A stretch of 64,000 bases of DNA, taken from assembly GCA_027491115.1 (NCBI GenBank), contig JAIXWV010000028.1, positions 51,857 to 115,856 of the forward strand. The letters are read 5' to 3'. A program made the position numbers and the translations under genes. The notes under the pieces were generated by a model. The model saw only the letters and a program-made list of their open reading frames with translations, was not told the origin of the DNA and searched no databases. The stretch is from Pseudomonadota bacterium. Its GTDB lineage: Bacteria > Bdellovibrionota > UBA1018 > CAIMNF01. Of this stretch, positions 54,789-62,768 are shown piece by piece; positions within the stretch are counted from its first letter, which is position 1, and the number at the start of each line of letters is the position of its first letter.

Positions 54789-55656
54789 AGAGGTTTTCTC
54801 GAACTGGATTTTGCCTACCTTGCGGGTTTCGACTCCCCTGATTTTTGCCGCACTTGGAGGCATGTGGTGCGAGCGGAGTGGGGTGGTTCAAATCGGCCTT
54901 GAAGGCATTATGCTGGTCGGTGCGTTTTTTGCAGCTGTTGTAACCCATTACACCCAGAATCCGTGGTGGGGGATCGGGGCAGGAATGCTCTCGGGGCTTT
55001 TGCTCTCACTCGGTTATGGACTGACTGTGCTCAGGCTCAAGGCCAACCAGATTGTCGCTGGAACCGCGTTCAATTTGTTCGCAATGGGGATTCCGCCCTT
55101 TTTGTCCATGATTTGGTATGATTCCACCGGTTCAACACCGGTGATCCCGGGTGACGCACTTTTCCGGTCCGCACCCTTGTTCCTGATGGTCGCCTCGGTG
55201 GTATTGAGTGCGGTGTTCTACCATCGGAGTAAGTTTGGTTTGAGGATTCGTTTTGCGGGAGAGCATCCCAAGGCTTTGGAAAGTGCAGGAATTTCTGTTC
55301 GCGGTAAACGGTGGCAAGGGATCGCTCTCAGCGGAGCCCTGGCTGGACTCGGTGGTGCGACCCTCTCGATTTACCTCGCTTCTTCTTTTTCGAGAAACAT
55401 GTCATCTGGTAGGGGGTTCATCGCCTTGGCTGCGGTCATCCTCGGTAAATGGTTGCCCTTGCCGACCGTGGCAGCATGTCTACTCTTCGGATTCACCGAG
55501 CTTCTGCAAATCCGGCTTCAAGGGGTGGTATTGTGGGGAGAGCAGCCTGTGCCGGTCCAGTGGATCCAGATTCTGCCCTATTTAATCACGATTGTCGTAC
55601 TCGCGTTTGCCATGGGGCGCTCCCGGGCACCGAAGGCGTTGGGAGGGATGGAATGA
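54781..55656 (+). CDS. Nucleoside-type ABC transporter permease 2
   Basis: A 291-residue permease of the same family (NupC/YufQ-like). ATG 54781 has a GGAGGAG ribosome-binding site; the track start at 54727 lies inside the previous gene. Signature loops are SGVVQIGLEGIMLVGAF and FGLRIRFAGEHPKALESAGI. Its stop overlaps ATG 55653 of the lipoprotein gene, so that gene belongs to the same transcript. Confidence 0.93.
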   Translation: MLEEVFSNWILPTLRVSTPLIFAALGGMWCERSGVVQIGLEGIMLVGAFFAAVVTHYTQNPWWGIGAGMLSGLLLSLGYGLTVLRLKANQIVAGTAFNLFAMGIPPFLSMIWYDSTGSTPVIPGDALFRSAPLFLMVASVVLSAVFYHRSKFGLRIRFAGEHPKALESAGISVRGKRWQGIALSGALAGLGGATLSIYLASSFSRNMSSGRGFIALAAVILGKWLPLPTVAACLLFGFTELLQIRLQGVVLWGEQPVPVQWIQILPYLITIVVLAFAMGRSRAPKALGGME

Positions 55657-56528
55657 ATCCCGTAAAGACTCTGCTGATCCTGATGCTAGTGTCGCCCACT
55701 TTCTCCGGTTGCAAAGCGGTGAATCATGCGCTCGAGTTCCTCGGGTTCATTGCACCGGTGAAAAAGGATCATTCTCCCGAAGAGATTCACGATGAGAAGT
55801 CGCTTGCAGGGCAACGGGGGGATCCTGTGGTTTCAGCCGAGACTTTGTCGAAACAGAATTCGGAGATCCTTTCGGAAATGTTTCGAGTTGTGTTCAATCA
55901 GGATGAGGTCGAGGACAAAACCGATTATTCAGGACTTCTCCAGTCCTTGAATCAAGGGGCGAGCCTGGAGGGGATCTATCGGGGGATCATCGCAGGTTCC
56001 CGCTACCGTGCGCTCGAGTCCAAGTCCCAAGCAGCATCGCCGAATGAGTTGAAAGCATTTGCCGAAGAAATGGCCGAGATTCAGGGAATTATGCGAAGTC
56101 CGACCGAGTTTTCGATAGTCGATTCGAAGAAAGCCCCCGAAATCACCTTTCCCGACGGTAACATCCCTGTGATTGCATCGCCTTCCTCTCAAGAAGTCAA
56201 AAAGAAGCTCGACAAGTCCGCCAGGGTGCAAGAGATCGTTCGGATATTCATCGGGGCGTCGTCCTTTACCTTGAAGCGGACGCTAGGTGAGGAGGCGCTT
56301 CGCAAGTTCGATGAAGATAAAAGCGATCCCGGAGTGGTTGCACATTGGTATGCCAAGCTTGTTGTCAGATTAGCAACTAGCAAGGTCGATTTCGGTCTGG
56401 AATTGAGGAATAGCGCCGACTTCGACTTTCATTTCAAGTTTGCACAAAAGATAGCGATCGACCGAGTCAAATGGGAGGTCCTCAATCGCTACCATCGCTA
56501 TTTGAATGCAGCCGGACATTCAAGGTAA
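55653..56528 (+). CDS. Predicted lipoprotein, unknown function
   Basis: A 291-residue protein starting at ATG 55653 with a GGAGGG ribosome-binding site and a lipoprotein signal (LLILMLVSPTFSGCKA). The track adds 68 upstream residues that belong to the permease region in another frame. The mature part is mostly helical (SKQNSEILSEMFRVVF, GIYRGIIAGSRYRAL, GASSFTLKRTLGEEALRKF). No family is recognised. Overlap with the transporter operon suggests coexpression but not a transport role. It ends in a 9-bp convergent overlap with cpaF. Confidence 0.75.
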   Translation: MNPVKTLLILMLVSPTFSGCKAVNHALEFLGFIAPVKKDHSPEEIHDEKSLAGQRGDPVVSAETLSKQNSEILSEMFRVVFNQDEVEDKTDYSGLLQSLNQGASLEGIYRGIIAGSRYRALESKSQAASPNELKAFAEEMAEIQGIMRSPTEFSIVDSKKAPEITFPDGNIPVIASPSSQEVKKKLDKSARVQEIVRIFIGASSFTLKRTLGEEALRKFDEDKSDPGVVAHWYAKLVVRLATSKVDFGLELRNSADFDFHFKFAQKIAIDRVKWEVLNRYHRYLNAAGHSR

Positions 56529-57668
56529 GGCCTTGATTCCTTGTAGCTTCAGGCTTTCCAGGACTCTCGTTGAAAGATTGAAGCGGAACGAACCTTCGTC
56601 ACTTTGTAGGTCGAGTGGATGAGCTGGTTCGAATGAGAAGATCTCCTGAAGTAGTATGGTGTCCTGCTCAAGTCCGGTGACTTCCTGGATTGAGACAATT
56701 TTGCGTACTCCGGAACGGAAGCGTTTAATTTGTACAATGAGTTGGACTGCACTGGAAATCTGGCGTCGTATCGCCGCCAGGGGTAGCTCCAGTCCTGCCG
56801 ACATCACCAGAGTTTCAAGTCTGAATAGAGCATCTCGGGCTGTGTTGGCGTGAATGGTGGTCATGGAGCCTTGATGCCCAGTATTCATGGCCTGGATCAT
56901 ATCCATCGCCTCTGGTCCGCGACACTCGCCAATGATGATCCGATCCGGCCTCATCCGAAGGGCGTTTGCGACTAAGTCGCGTGCGCCAATGCTTTCTGTG
57001 CCCATGGAACGTGGACGGGTCATCATCTTCACTTGATTCGGGAGCATGAGCGGGATCTCGGCCGTATCCTCAATGGTCACAAGACGTTCATGCGGTGGAA
57101 CAAGTGCCAGGAGTGCATTCATGAATGTGGTTTTTCCGGTCCCTGTCCCGCCACTGATCAGGATGTTCTGTTTTCCCTGGATACACGCGTTCAGGAAGTG
57201 CGCCATTCGTTGGTCTAGGGAGGAATTTTTAGTGAGGGCGGAGAGGCTGTAGCGTTTAGGAAATCTACGAATCGTGATGCATGGACCGATCTCTGTGATT
57301 GGGGGCGCGGCGATGTGGACTCTCGAACCGTCCGGAAGGCTCGTCATTCCGAGTGGCGTTTCCGGTGTGATTTGTTTGCCGGTCGGTTCCATGAGGATTC
57401 GGACTATACGGTTGAGTTCTTCAAGACTCTTGAACCGCACCGGGGTGACCACGATTTGCCCCCGTTTTTCGATGGCGATATTTCGAAGATCGTTGACCAT
57501 GATTTCGGTCACATCTGGATCCTGAAGTACGGTATTCAAGAGACCTAAATCCGGGAGCCGAATTCCCCTGCTGGTCGCAGCAGGGTTCGGATCCGTGGCG
57601 CCTGTTGGCATTGCCCCGGCATTCGAGTCAGTTTTTTCGTTCTCGTCGACGTTAGCGCGGAAGCCCAT
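56520..57668 (-). CDS. cpaF: CpaF/TadA-type secretion ATPase
   Basis: A 382-residue hexameric ATPase that powers Tad/type II-type pilus assembly. ATG 57668 ([12 protein letters not shown]) is preferred; the 77 residues the track adds are Arg-rich and cross the divergent clpS promoter. Features are the CpaF opening [20 protein letters not shown], Walker [17 protein letters not shown] (about 171), the Asp box TIEDTAEI, Walker [22 protein letters not shown] and the His box [15 protein letters not shown]. It is shorter than long CpaF proteins, which carry a longer N-terminal domain. No other pilus gene is adjacent; the TadG-like gene is 5.4 kb away. Confidence 0.92.
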   Translation of the reverse strand: MGFRANVDENEKTDSNAGAMPTGATDPNPAATSRGIRLPDLGLLNTVLQDPDVTEIMVNDLRNIAIEKRGQIVVTPVRFKSLEELNRIVRILMEPTGKQITPETPLGMTSLPDGSRVHIAAPPITEIGPCITIRRFPKRYSLSALTKNSSLDQRMAHFLNACIQGKQNILISGGTGTGKTTFMNALLALVPPHERLVTIEDTAEIPLMLPNQVKMMTRPRSMGTESIGARDLVANALRMRPDRIIIGECRGPEAMDMIQAMNTGHQGSMTTIHANTARDALFRLETLVMSAGLELPLAAIRRQISSAVQLIVQIKRFRSGVRKIVSIQEVTGLEQDTILLQEIFSFEPAHPLDLQSDEGSFRFNLSTRVLESLKLQGIKALP

Positions 57669-57675
57669 GCTCAAA

Positions 57676-57684
57676 TTATCCACA
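57676..57684 (+). promoter_or_regulatory. DnaA-box-like site between cpaF and clpS
   Basis: TTATCCACA is a perfect match to the DnaA box. Three bases later, TGTGTAAAT is an inverted, weaker copy. Both lie in the 50-bp divergent gap, so they may be a regulatory operator. With no AT-rich unwinding region or dnaA/dnaN nearby, it is not an origin. Confidence 0.35.
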
Positions 57685-57718
57685 GTTTGTGTAAATGATG
57701 CTAGGATGTTTACAAGTA

Positions 57719-58066
57719 ATGACCATGGGCCAGGACAAAGGATTGACGCACAAAGATGATTCAGGCGGGGGCGTGGCGGTACAAGAAGCGGTACCCAAGA
57801 CCGCCGAGCCGAAGCGTTATGCGGTTTTGCTTCACAATGACGACTACACAACCATGGAATTTGTCGTCGAGGTCTTGACGAACGACTTTTCGAAACCATC
57901 TGAAGAGGCGATGGCCTTGATGTTGAAGGTCCATGAAGAAGGTAAGGCTGTGGCTGGCATTTACTCGTTCGAGATTGCTGAGGCTAAGGTCGAAAAAGTT
58001 ACGGAGAAAGCGCGACGCTCTGGGTTTCCCCTGAAGCTGAGCCTAGAGCCCGTAGAAAGGAGTTGA
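57719..58066 (+). CDS. clpS: ClpS adaptor protein
   Basis: A 115-residue adaptor that delivers N-degron substrates to ClpAP. ATG 57719 (MTMGQDKGL) follows AGGAT at about 11 nt; ATG 57725 is possible. The core motif YAVLLHNDDYTTMEFVVEVL holds the NDD N-degron-pocket residues. The ClpA-docking half contains LMLKVHEEGKAVAGIYSFEIAE with the pocket histidine. The N-terminal about 30 residues are a flexible tail, as expected. It lies 3 bp before clpA, the standard arrangement. Confidence 0.95.
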   Translation: MTMGQDKGLTHKDDSGGGVAVQEAVPKTAEPKRYAVLLHNDDYTTMEFVVEVLTNDFSKPSEEAMALMLKVHEEGKAVAGIYSFEIAEAKVEKVTEKARRSGFPLKLSLEPVERS

Positions 58067-58069
58067 GTC

Positions 58070-60403
58070 ATGATCGGAAAAAGAGCTGAATCGGTTTTGA
58101 ATCGTGCCCTCGCGAATGCTGTGGAGAGCAAGCATGAGTTCCTCACGCTCGAACATGTCATGCTGGTTTTGCTGGACGAACCTGAGGTGATGCAGGTGCT
58201 CGAAGCGTGCAAGGCGGATATCGGTCGACTCAAAACGGATCTGAAAGCCTATCTTCAGAAGGAAGTCCCGCTCGCACCGAAAACTGAGAAGGGCGATCCG
58301 GAGAACCCGATCGCCACCTTGGGCGTGCAGCGATTGGTCCAGCGGGCCATTTTCCAGGTACAGTCGGCCGGTAAATCCGAGATCGAGCCTGCCGACCTCC
58401 TGGTTGCCATCTTTCAGGCAAAAGATTCCTGGTCTTTGTATTTGCTCGGCCAACAGGGTGTTGAGCGCCTGGATGTCGTGAACTTCCTGAGTCATGGACA
58501 AACCTCGGACGATTCCGCGCCATCTTCGACGCAAGAAGCCCCTGAGACGAGTAAGTCTTCTGAGGGCCGTGCATCGTCCAATGACGCGCTGTCGAGCTAC
58601 ACCACCAACCTGAACGAGGCTGCGAAACAAGGTCGACTTGATCCTTTGGTCGGAAGAAAGAATGAGCTCGATCGTGTGATTCAGACTCTCTGTCGGCGGA
58701 GAAAGAACAATCCCCTCTTGGTCGGTGAGGCGGGAGTGGGCAAGACGGCCATTGCCGAAGGACTGGCTCAACGGATTGTGTCAGGAGAAGTTCCGGAAAT
58801 CCTGAGGCAGGCTGTGGTGTATTCGCTTGATCTCGGATCTTTGTTGGCGGGAACCAAGTTCCGCGGTGATTTCGAACAGCGTATGAAGCGGATCATCCAG
58901 GCGCTCGAGGTGAAGCACAACAAAGGTGTTTTTCCCGTCTTGTTCATCGACGAAATCCACACCATCATCGGTGCAGGCTCAGTGAATGGGGGTACTGTCG
59001 ATGCCGCGAATTTGTTGAAGCCCATGCTGGCTCGCGGTGAGATCCGGTGTTTCGGCTCAACAACTTTTGGAGAATACCGCAACATTTTCGGGAAGGACCA
59101 GGCGCTCTCGAGACGCTTTCAAAAAGTCGAAGTGCCCGAACCGACCCAGGACGAGACTATCCAGATCCTCCATGGACTCCGTCCCCAATTCGAATCCCAC
59201 CACCACGTGGTGTATTCGCAGGATTCGATCAAGACGGCGGTCGAGCTTTCGGTCAAGCACCTGACCGACCGGTTTTTGCCTGACAAGGCGATCGATGTGA
59301 TCGACGAGGTCGGGGCCAAGCTCCGGATCAAGAGAATGAAGGAAGGGGTACCGGAAGACGCGCCTCCGACCGAGGTGAGTGCTCTTGATGTGGAAGAAAT
59401 GATTGCACAGATGGCAAGGATTCCCGCCAAGACCGTCACTCATTCGCAGAAGGACCGCTTGCAGGGACTGGACAGGAATCTCAAGCTTAGCATTTTCGGG
59501 CAGGATTCTGCGGTCGATCGGATCGTTTCTTCCATTCGTTTGGCACGCTCTGGGCTTCGGAGCGGCGACAAGCCGATCGGATCTTTCCTTTTCTGCGGAC
59601 CGACCGGCGTCGGAAAAACAGAATTGTCGAAACAGTTGGCGAGTCACATGGGTGTTGCCTTCCTGCGATTCGACATGTCCGAGTACATGGAGCAACACAC
59701 CGTTTCGCGCTTGATCGGGGCCCCTCCCGGTTATGTCGGTTTCGAGCAGGCAGGCTTACTCACCGATTCTGTGATGAAGAATCCCCATTCCGTGGTGTTG
59801 CTTGATGAGATCGAAAAGGCCCACCCGAGTGTATGGAACATTTTGCTCCAGGTGATGGATCATGGGTTTCTCACAGACAATAACGGCAAAAAGGCGGACT
59901 TCAGGAATGTCATCCTGATCATGACGTCGAATGTGGGTTCGCGGGACGCCGAGCGCCGGATGGTCGGCTTTGTGAGTGATCTGGCCGGTTCCGATGCGGC
60001 ACAGAAGGAGCTCGAGCGGGTGTTCTCGCCTGAGTTCCGGAACCGTCTGGATGCGATCGTCTTTTTCAGTCCGATGGATATGCGGATGATGGATCAGGTC
60101 GTCGGCAAACAGATCGTGGAACTCGAACACCTCTTGCTTGCGAAACATGTCGAGATTGAGTTCGAGCCCGAGGTCCGGACCTGGCTTGCCGAGAAAGGTT
60201 ACGATCGCAAGATGGGAGCCCGGCCTTTGGCCCGGGTGATCCAGGACGAGATCAAGCGACCGCTTTCGGAAGAGATCCTGTTCGGAAAACTCGAGCAGGG
60301 CGGTGCCGTAAGGGTGGTGCTGAAGGACGGGAAACCGCATTTCGTGGTCGAGTCCCGTGCACCGAGTGGATCGGTGCTAACTGCCCCCTTAGACTTCGCC
60401 TGA
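58070..60403 (+). CDS. clpA: ATP-dependent Clp protease ATP-binding subunit ClpA
   Basis: A 777-residue AAA+ unfoldase that feeds ClpP. The N domain contacts ClpS. D1 Walker A is GEAGVGKT at about 218, with Walker B VLFIDEIHTI. D2 Walker A is GPTGVGKT at about 509, with Walker B VVLLDEIEKAHP. The ClpP-binding loop reads VGF near residue 630, where E. coli ClpA has IGL. The last eight codons (LTAPLDFA) and the stop come from the left terminal repeat of an inserted IS-like element, starting at residue 770. The native end is therefore lost, but the functional domains are intact. No clpP is in the window. Confidence 0.96.
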   Translation: MIGKRAESVLNRALANAVESKHEFLTLEHVMLVLLDEPEVMQVLEACKADIGRLKTDLKAYLQKEVPLAPKTEKGDPENPIATLGVQRLVQRAIFQVQSAGKSEIEPADLLVAIFQAKDSWSLYLLGQQGVERLDVVNFLSHGQTSDDSAPSSTQEAPETSKSSEGRASSNDALSSYTTNLNEAAKQGRLDPLVGRKNELDRVIQTLCRRRKNNPLLVGEAGVGKTAIAEGLAQRIVSGEVPEILRQAVVYSLDLGSLLAGTKFRGDFEQRMKRIIQALEVKHNKGVFPVLFIDEIHTIIGAGSVNGGTVDAANLLKPMLARGEIRCFGSTTFGEYRNIFGKDQALSRRFQKVEVPEPTQDETIQILHGLRPQFESHHHVVYSQDSIKTAVELSVKHLTDRFLPDKAIDVIDEVGAKLRIKRMKEGVPEDAPPTEVSALDVEEMIAQMARIPAKTVTHSQKDRLQGLDRNLKLSIFGQDSAVDRIVSSIRLARSGLRSGDKPIGSFLFCGPTGVGKTELSKQLASHMGVAFLRFDMSEYMEQHTVSRLIGAPPGYVGFEQAGLLTDSVMKNPHSVVLLDEIEKAHPSVWNILLQVMDHGFLTDNNGKKADFRNVILIMTSNVGSRDAERRMVGFVSDLAGSDAAQKELERVFSPEFRNRLDAIVFFSPMDMRMMDQVVGKQIVELEHLLLAKHVEIEFEPEVRTWLAEKGYDRKMGARPLARVIQDEIKRPLSEEILFGKLEQGGAVRVVLKDGKPHFVVESRAPSGSVLTAPLDFA
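60377..60391 (+). repeat. Left terminal inverted repeat of the IS-like element
   Basis: CTAACTGCCCCCTTA. It is read in frame as the last codons of clpA. Confidence 0.85.
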
Positions 60404-60411
60404 AGTGGGCC

Positions 60412-61326
60412 TCAGGGTCGAATCAAGACCGTATTGTGGTAGCGCAGGTAGATGGAGAGGTGATCAATCAGCCCCTCCGGCTTTTTGGTGGTGCACCACG
60501 TGCGTCGAAATAGCCGATTGAGATTGGCCCGTAACATCGCGCAGGTGTGATTGAGTGCGAAGAGCGGATCAAAGACGAGCTTTTTGAGCTCGCCTTGTCC
60601 TGTGATCGCTCCTCTGGCGCCAGGGTGGGCGATGTGGCAGACGTTTTTTAGGTGCCTCCTGATGAACTTCGGGTAGTGGGGGTTCTGATCAGACTCAAGG
60701 CATGCCCCGGACCGCACTACCGGTCTGAGGGTCCTGAATAGAAGATCCCAGCCCTTCTGCCGCTCGTCTTTGCGGTAGCCATATTTGCGCCGTGAAATCT
60801 CAACGAGCCTTCCGTTGGCAGGCATCCTGGAGACCTGGAACCCCAGTATTTCTCGGGTTTTTTTGTTCACCGCCAGAGTCACGCTCAGGGGCTTACACTT
60901 GGTGTGCTCAAAGGTTTCGAGGTCATCAAACTGGACCTCTGAGAGGGGGGCTTTGGCGAGCTCATTCAATCGAACTTCGTGTTCGGCTCGCGCACGTGCG
61001 GCCATGATCCGGAATTTGCGGACGATGGTCTTCGGGTTCACCTCGAGGAGAATCGCCATCCGGCGCTGACTCATGCCAGAGGAGAAGAGCTGAGCCACCA
61101 CCGGGTTGAGATCCCGCTTTTTCTGGCGATAGTCGGGTGAGTGAGTGCTTGCCGAGAAATGGCGTCGGCAGTTTTTACAAAAGTACTTCGTGATGAAGCG
61201 TCGATCACGGGATCGGTAGAAGGAGCCTTTTCGGACGATAAGTCTTGATCTAGGACTTTCCAAGGTCCGGGAAACGAGGAGGGAAGGCTCACGGTGGCAG
61301 TTGGGGTTCGGGCAGCATCTTCTCAT
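60412..61326 (-). CDS. IS1-like transposase
   Basis: A 304-residue protein with an N-terminal zinc finger (CCPNPNC...YFCKNCRRHFS, resembling InsA), a helix-turn-helix (LFSSGMSQRRMAILLEVNPKTIV) and a DDE-type catalytic region. Candidate acidic residues are Asp in VQFDDLETFEHTK, Asp in ESDQNPHYPKF and, 33 residues on, Glu in GQGELKK. The C-terminal LNRLFRRTWCTTKKPEGLIDH resembles the InsB end (RLxRKT...SKxxE). A single ORF covers what IS1 splits into InsA and InsB. It is intact and convergent with clpA, with stops 9 bp apart. Family assignment is by motif memory. Confidence 0.8.
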   Translation of the reverse strand: MRRCCPNPNCHREPSLLVSRTLESPRSRLIVRKGSFYRSRDRRFITKYFCKNCRRHFSASTHSPDYRQKKRDLNPVVAQLFSSGMSQRRMAILLEVNPKTIVRKFRIMAARARAEHEVRLNELAKAPLSEVQFDDLETFEHTKCKPLSVTLAVNKKTREILGFQVSRMPANGRLVEISRRKYGYRKDERQKGWDLLFRTLRPVVRSGACLESDQNPHYPKFIRRHLKNVCHIAHPGARGAITGQGELKKLVFDPLFALNHTCAMLRANLNRLFRRTWCTTKKPEGLIDHLSIYLRYHNTVLIRP

Positions 61327-61401
61327 GCCCTTGATCTAGGCAAGAGAAAGACCAATGAGGGTGAGGGGTTAAAATTTGCTGCAGGACTGAAAAGCGACGA
61401 A

Positions 61402-61416
61402 TAAGGGGGCAGTTAG
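61402..61416 (-). repeat. Right terminal inverted repeat of the IS-like element
   Basis: TAAGGGGGCAGTTAG, the exact reverse complement of the left repeat. Confidence 0.85.
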
Positions 61417-61630
61417 GGGATGGTGCCAGAAGGCGTCCGGTGTAACCGGGGCCGTTTTGACTCCTCCTGCGGCCCGCCGAGGGATGCTTCGCATTAAGCG
61501 TCCGTTATGCTTTGAGTTTCAAGAGCGTCCCGACCCCGCCTGTTTTGGCACGGGATTCGCTGTGTGGAAGTTCCATGAGGGAATGATCCTTCAAGCCACA
61601 CACGATTCCACCAAAGGGGGGCGGAACACC
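61417..61630. other. Non-coding flank right of the IS-like element
   Basis: A 214-bp stretch between the element and the DUF4360-like gene. It probably includes the displaced 3' end of clpA and the promoter of the next gene. I see no convincing terminator hairpin or promoter. The ORF that the track starts at 61457 has no conserved features before residue 59. Confidence 0.5.
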
Positions 61631-62713
61631 ATGCAGAACTATTCGTATCGACTCATCCTCGCAATCCTGATGTTTGCGATTGCCGGAAAGGCCCAGGCCC
61701 AGGTGCCCGGCGATCAGATCCGGCTAGGGACTCCGACCTATGCAGGAACCGGGTGTCCTCTCGGGACCGTCTCCGCCACCTTGAGTCCGGATGCCCAGAG
61801 CCTGAGCATCCTGTTCGGTTCGTTCCAGGCCCAAGCAGGGGGAATGTCCGGAAATACCGTGGATCGTAAAGCTTGTAACATCGCGATTCCGGTCAACGTG
61901 CCCGGGGGCTATTCGGTTTCGGTCATCAAGATCGATTACCGCGGATATGCGAGACTCCCGATGAATGCCAGTGCCACCTTCGATGTGGAGTACTTCTTCG
62001 CAGGACAGAGTGGTCCGGCTTATCACAAGAATTTCGTCGGTGCGAATGACGGTAACTTCAACTTGAACAACAACCTTGTAGCCACGGCCAATGTGTGGTC
62101 GCCGTGCGGCCAAGATGTGAATTTACGAACCAACACCAGCATCGCTGTTCAGACTAACGGAATGAACGAGCAGTCGATCATGACTCTCGACTCGGCCGAC
62201 CTTTCGGCCGGAGTGGTGTACCAGCTTCAGTGGAGGACTTGCGGAGGAGGCAATCCGGGCAATGGCGGTTGGGGCAATGGCGGTGGGTATCCTCAGCCCA
62301 CGCCGGTGCCGAATCCCAATCCGTATCCTTATCCCGGGCAAGTCGGTCCTTGTGTGATCAACTCCTACTACGATCAGCGTGGGTTCCAGGTGTACATGGT
62401 CAAGGACGGAACCGGTCGGGTGATGGGGAACACTGTTCAGTACGCTGAAGCGCTCCGGATCGCCGAACAATCCCGTCAAATGGGCTTCTGCTCCAGTATC
62501 ATCAATAATGTGCAACAGGGTGGATTCCCTGGACAGGGTGGATTCCCCGGACAGGGTGGATTCCCCGGACATGGCTGTCAGATCATGGCGGGAGGCAATG
62601 CCTACGGACAGCGCTTCTACCGGGTGGTCGATCGATCGGGCCGGATCCTGTTCAACACTCCGGACTACTATCAAGCGATGCAATTCGCCCAGCAGAGCCC
62701 GGCTTGCCGATAA
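61631..62713 (+). CDS. DUF4360-like secreted protein with GGFPGQ repeats
   Basis: A 360-residue exported protein. ATG 61631 follows AAAGGGGGG and opens a signal peptide (MQNYSYRLILAILMFAIAGKAQA). Residues about 25-215 resemble DUF4360: YAGTGCPLGTVSATLSPDAQ near the N terminus, KACNIAIPVNVPGGYSVSV, then a strand-rich body with paired cysteines. A Gly/Pro/Asn linker follows, then two related Cys-containing modules (CVINSYYDQRGFQVYMVKDG and CQIMAGGNAYGQRFYRVVDR) separated by GGFPGQ repeats. The two modules look like an internal duplication. Function is unknown. An intrinsic terminator follows. Confidence 0.8.
   Translation: MQNYSYRLILAILMFAIAGKAQAQVPGDQIRLGTPTYAGTGCPLGTVSATLSPDAQSLSILFGSFQAQAGGMSGNTVDRKACNIAIPVNVPGGYSVSVIKIDYRGYARLPMNASATFDVEYFFAGQSGPAYHKNFVGANDGNFNLNNNLVATANVWSPCGQDVNLRTNTSIAVQTNGMNEQSIMTLDSADLSAGVVYQLQWRTCGGGNPGNGGWGNGGGYPQPTPVPNPNPYPYPGQVGPCVINSYYDQRGFQVYMVKDGTGRVMGNTVQYAEALRIAEQSRQMGFCSSIINNVQQGGFPGQGGFPGQGGFPGHGCQIMAGGNAYGQRFYRVVDRSGRILFNTPDYYQAMQFAQQSPACR
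62516..62569 (+). repeat. Three 18-bp tandem repeats coding for GGFPGQ
   Basis: Three copies of CAGGGTGGATTCCCYGGA, the second and third identical and the first differing at one base, lie inside the DUF4360-like gene. Length is a multiple of three, so copy-number change keeps frame. Confidence 0.85.
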
Positions 62714-62737
62714 GATCTGAAAAACTCCAGTGATGTG

Positions 62738-62768
62738 AACCCGGGGGGTGATGCCCTCCGGGTTTTTT
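62738..62768 (+). terminator. Rho-independent terminator
   Basis: AACCCGGGGGG pairs with CCCTCCGGGTT (one G-T pair) around TGATG and runs into TTTTTT. It lies 24 bp after the DUF4360-like stop and touches the end of the convergent permease gene. Confidence 0.85.

Larger units (their letters stand above)
60377..61416. mobile_element. IS1-like insertion element, 1,040 bp
   Basis: A perfect 15-bp inverted repeat (CTAACTGCCCCCTTA at 60377-60391, its reverse complement at 61402-61416) encloses one transposase gene on the minus strand. It lies across the 3' end of clpA. The flanks GGATCGGTG and GGGATGGTG agree at 6 of 9 positions, so a decayed 9-bp target duplication is possible but not clear. The element appears complete; a recent or an old insertion cannot be decided from one copy. 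Confidence 0.82.

Noticed and set aside
60368-60376. Possible target-site duplication of the IS-like element
   Set aside because: Only 6 of 9 bases agree with the right flank, too few to claim a duplication.
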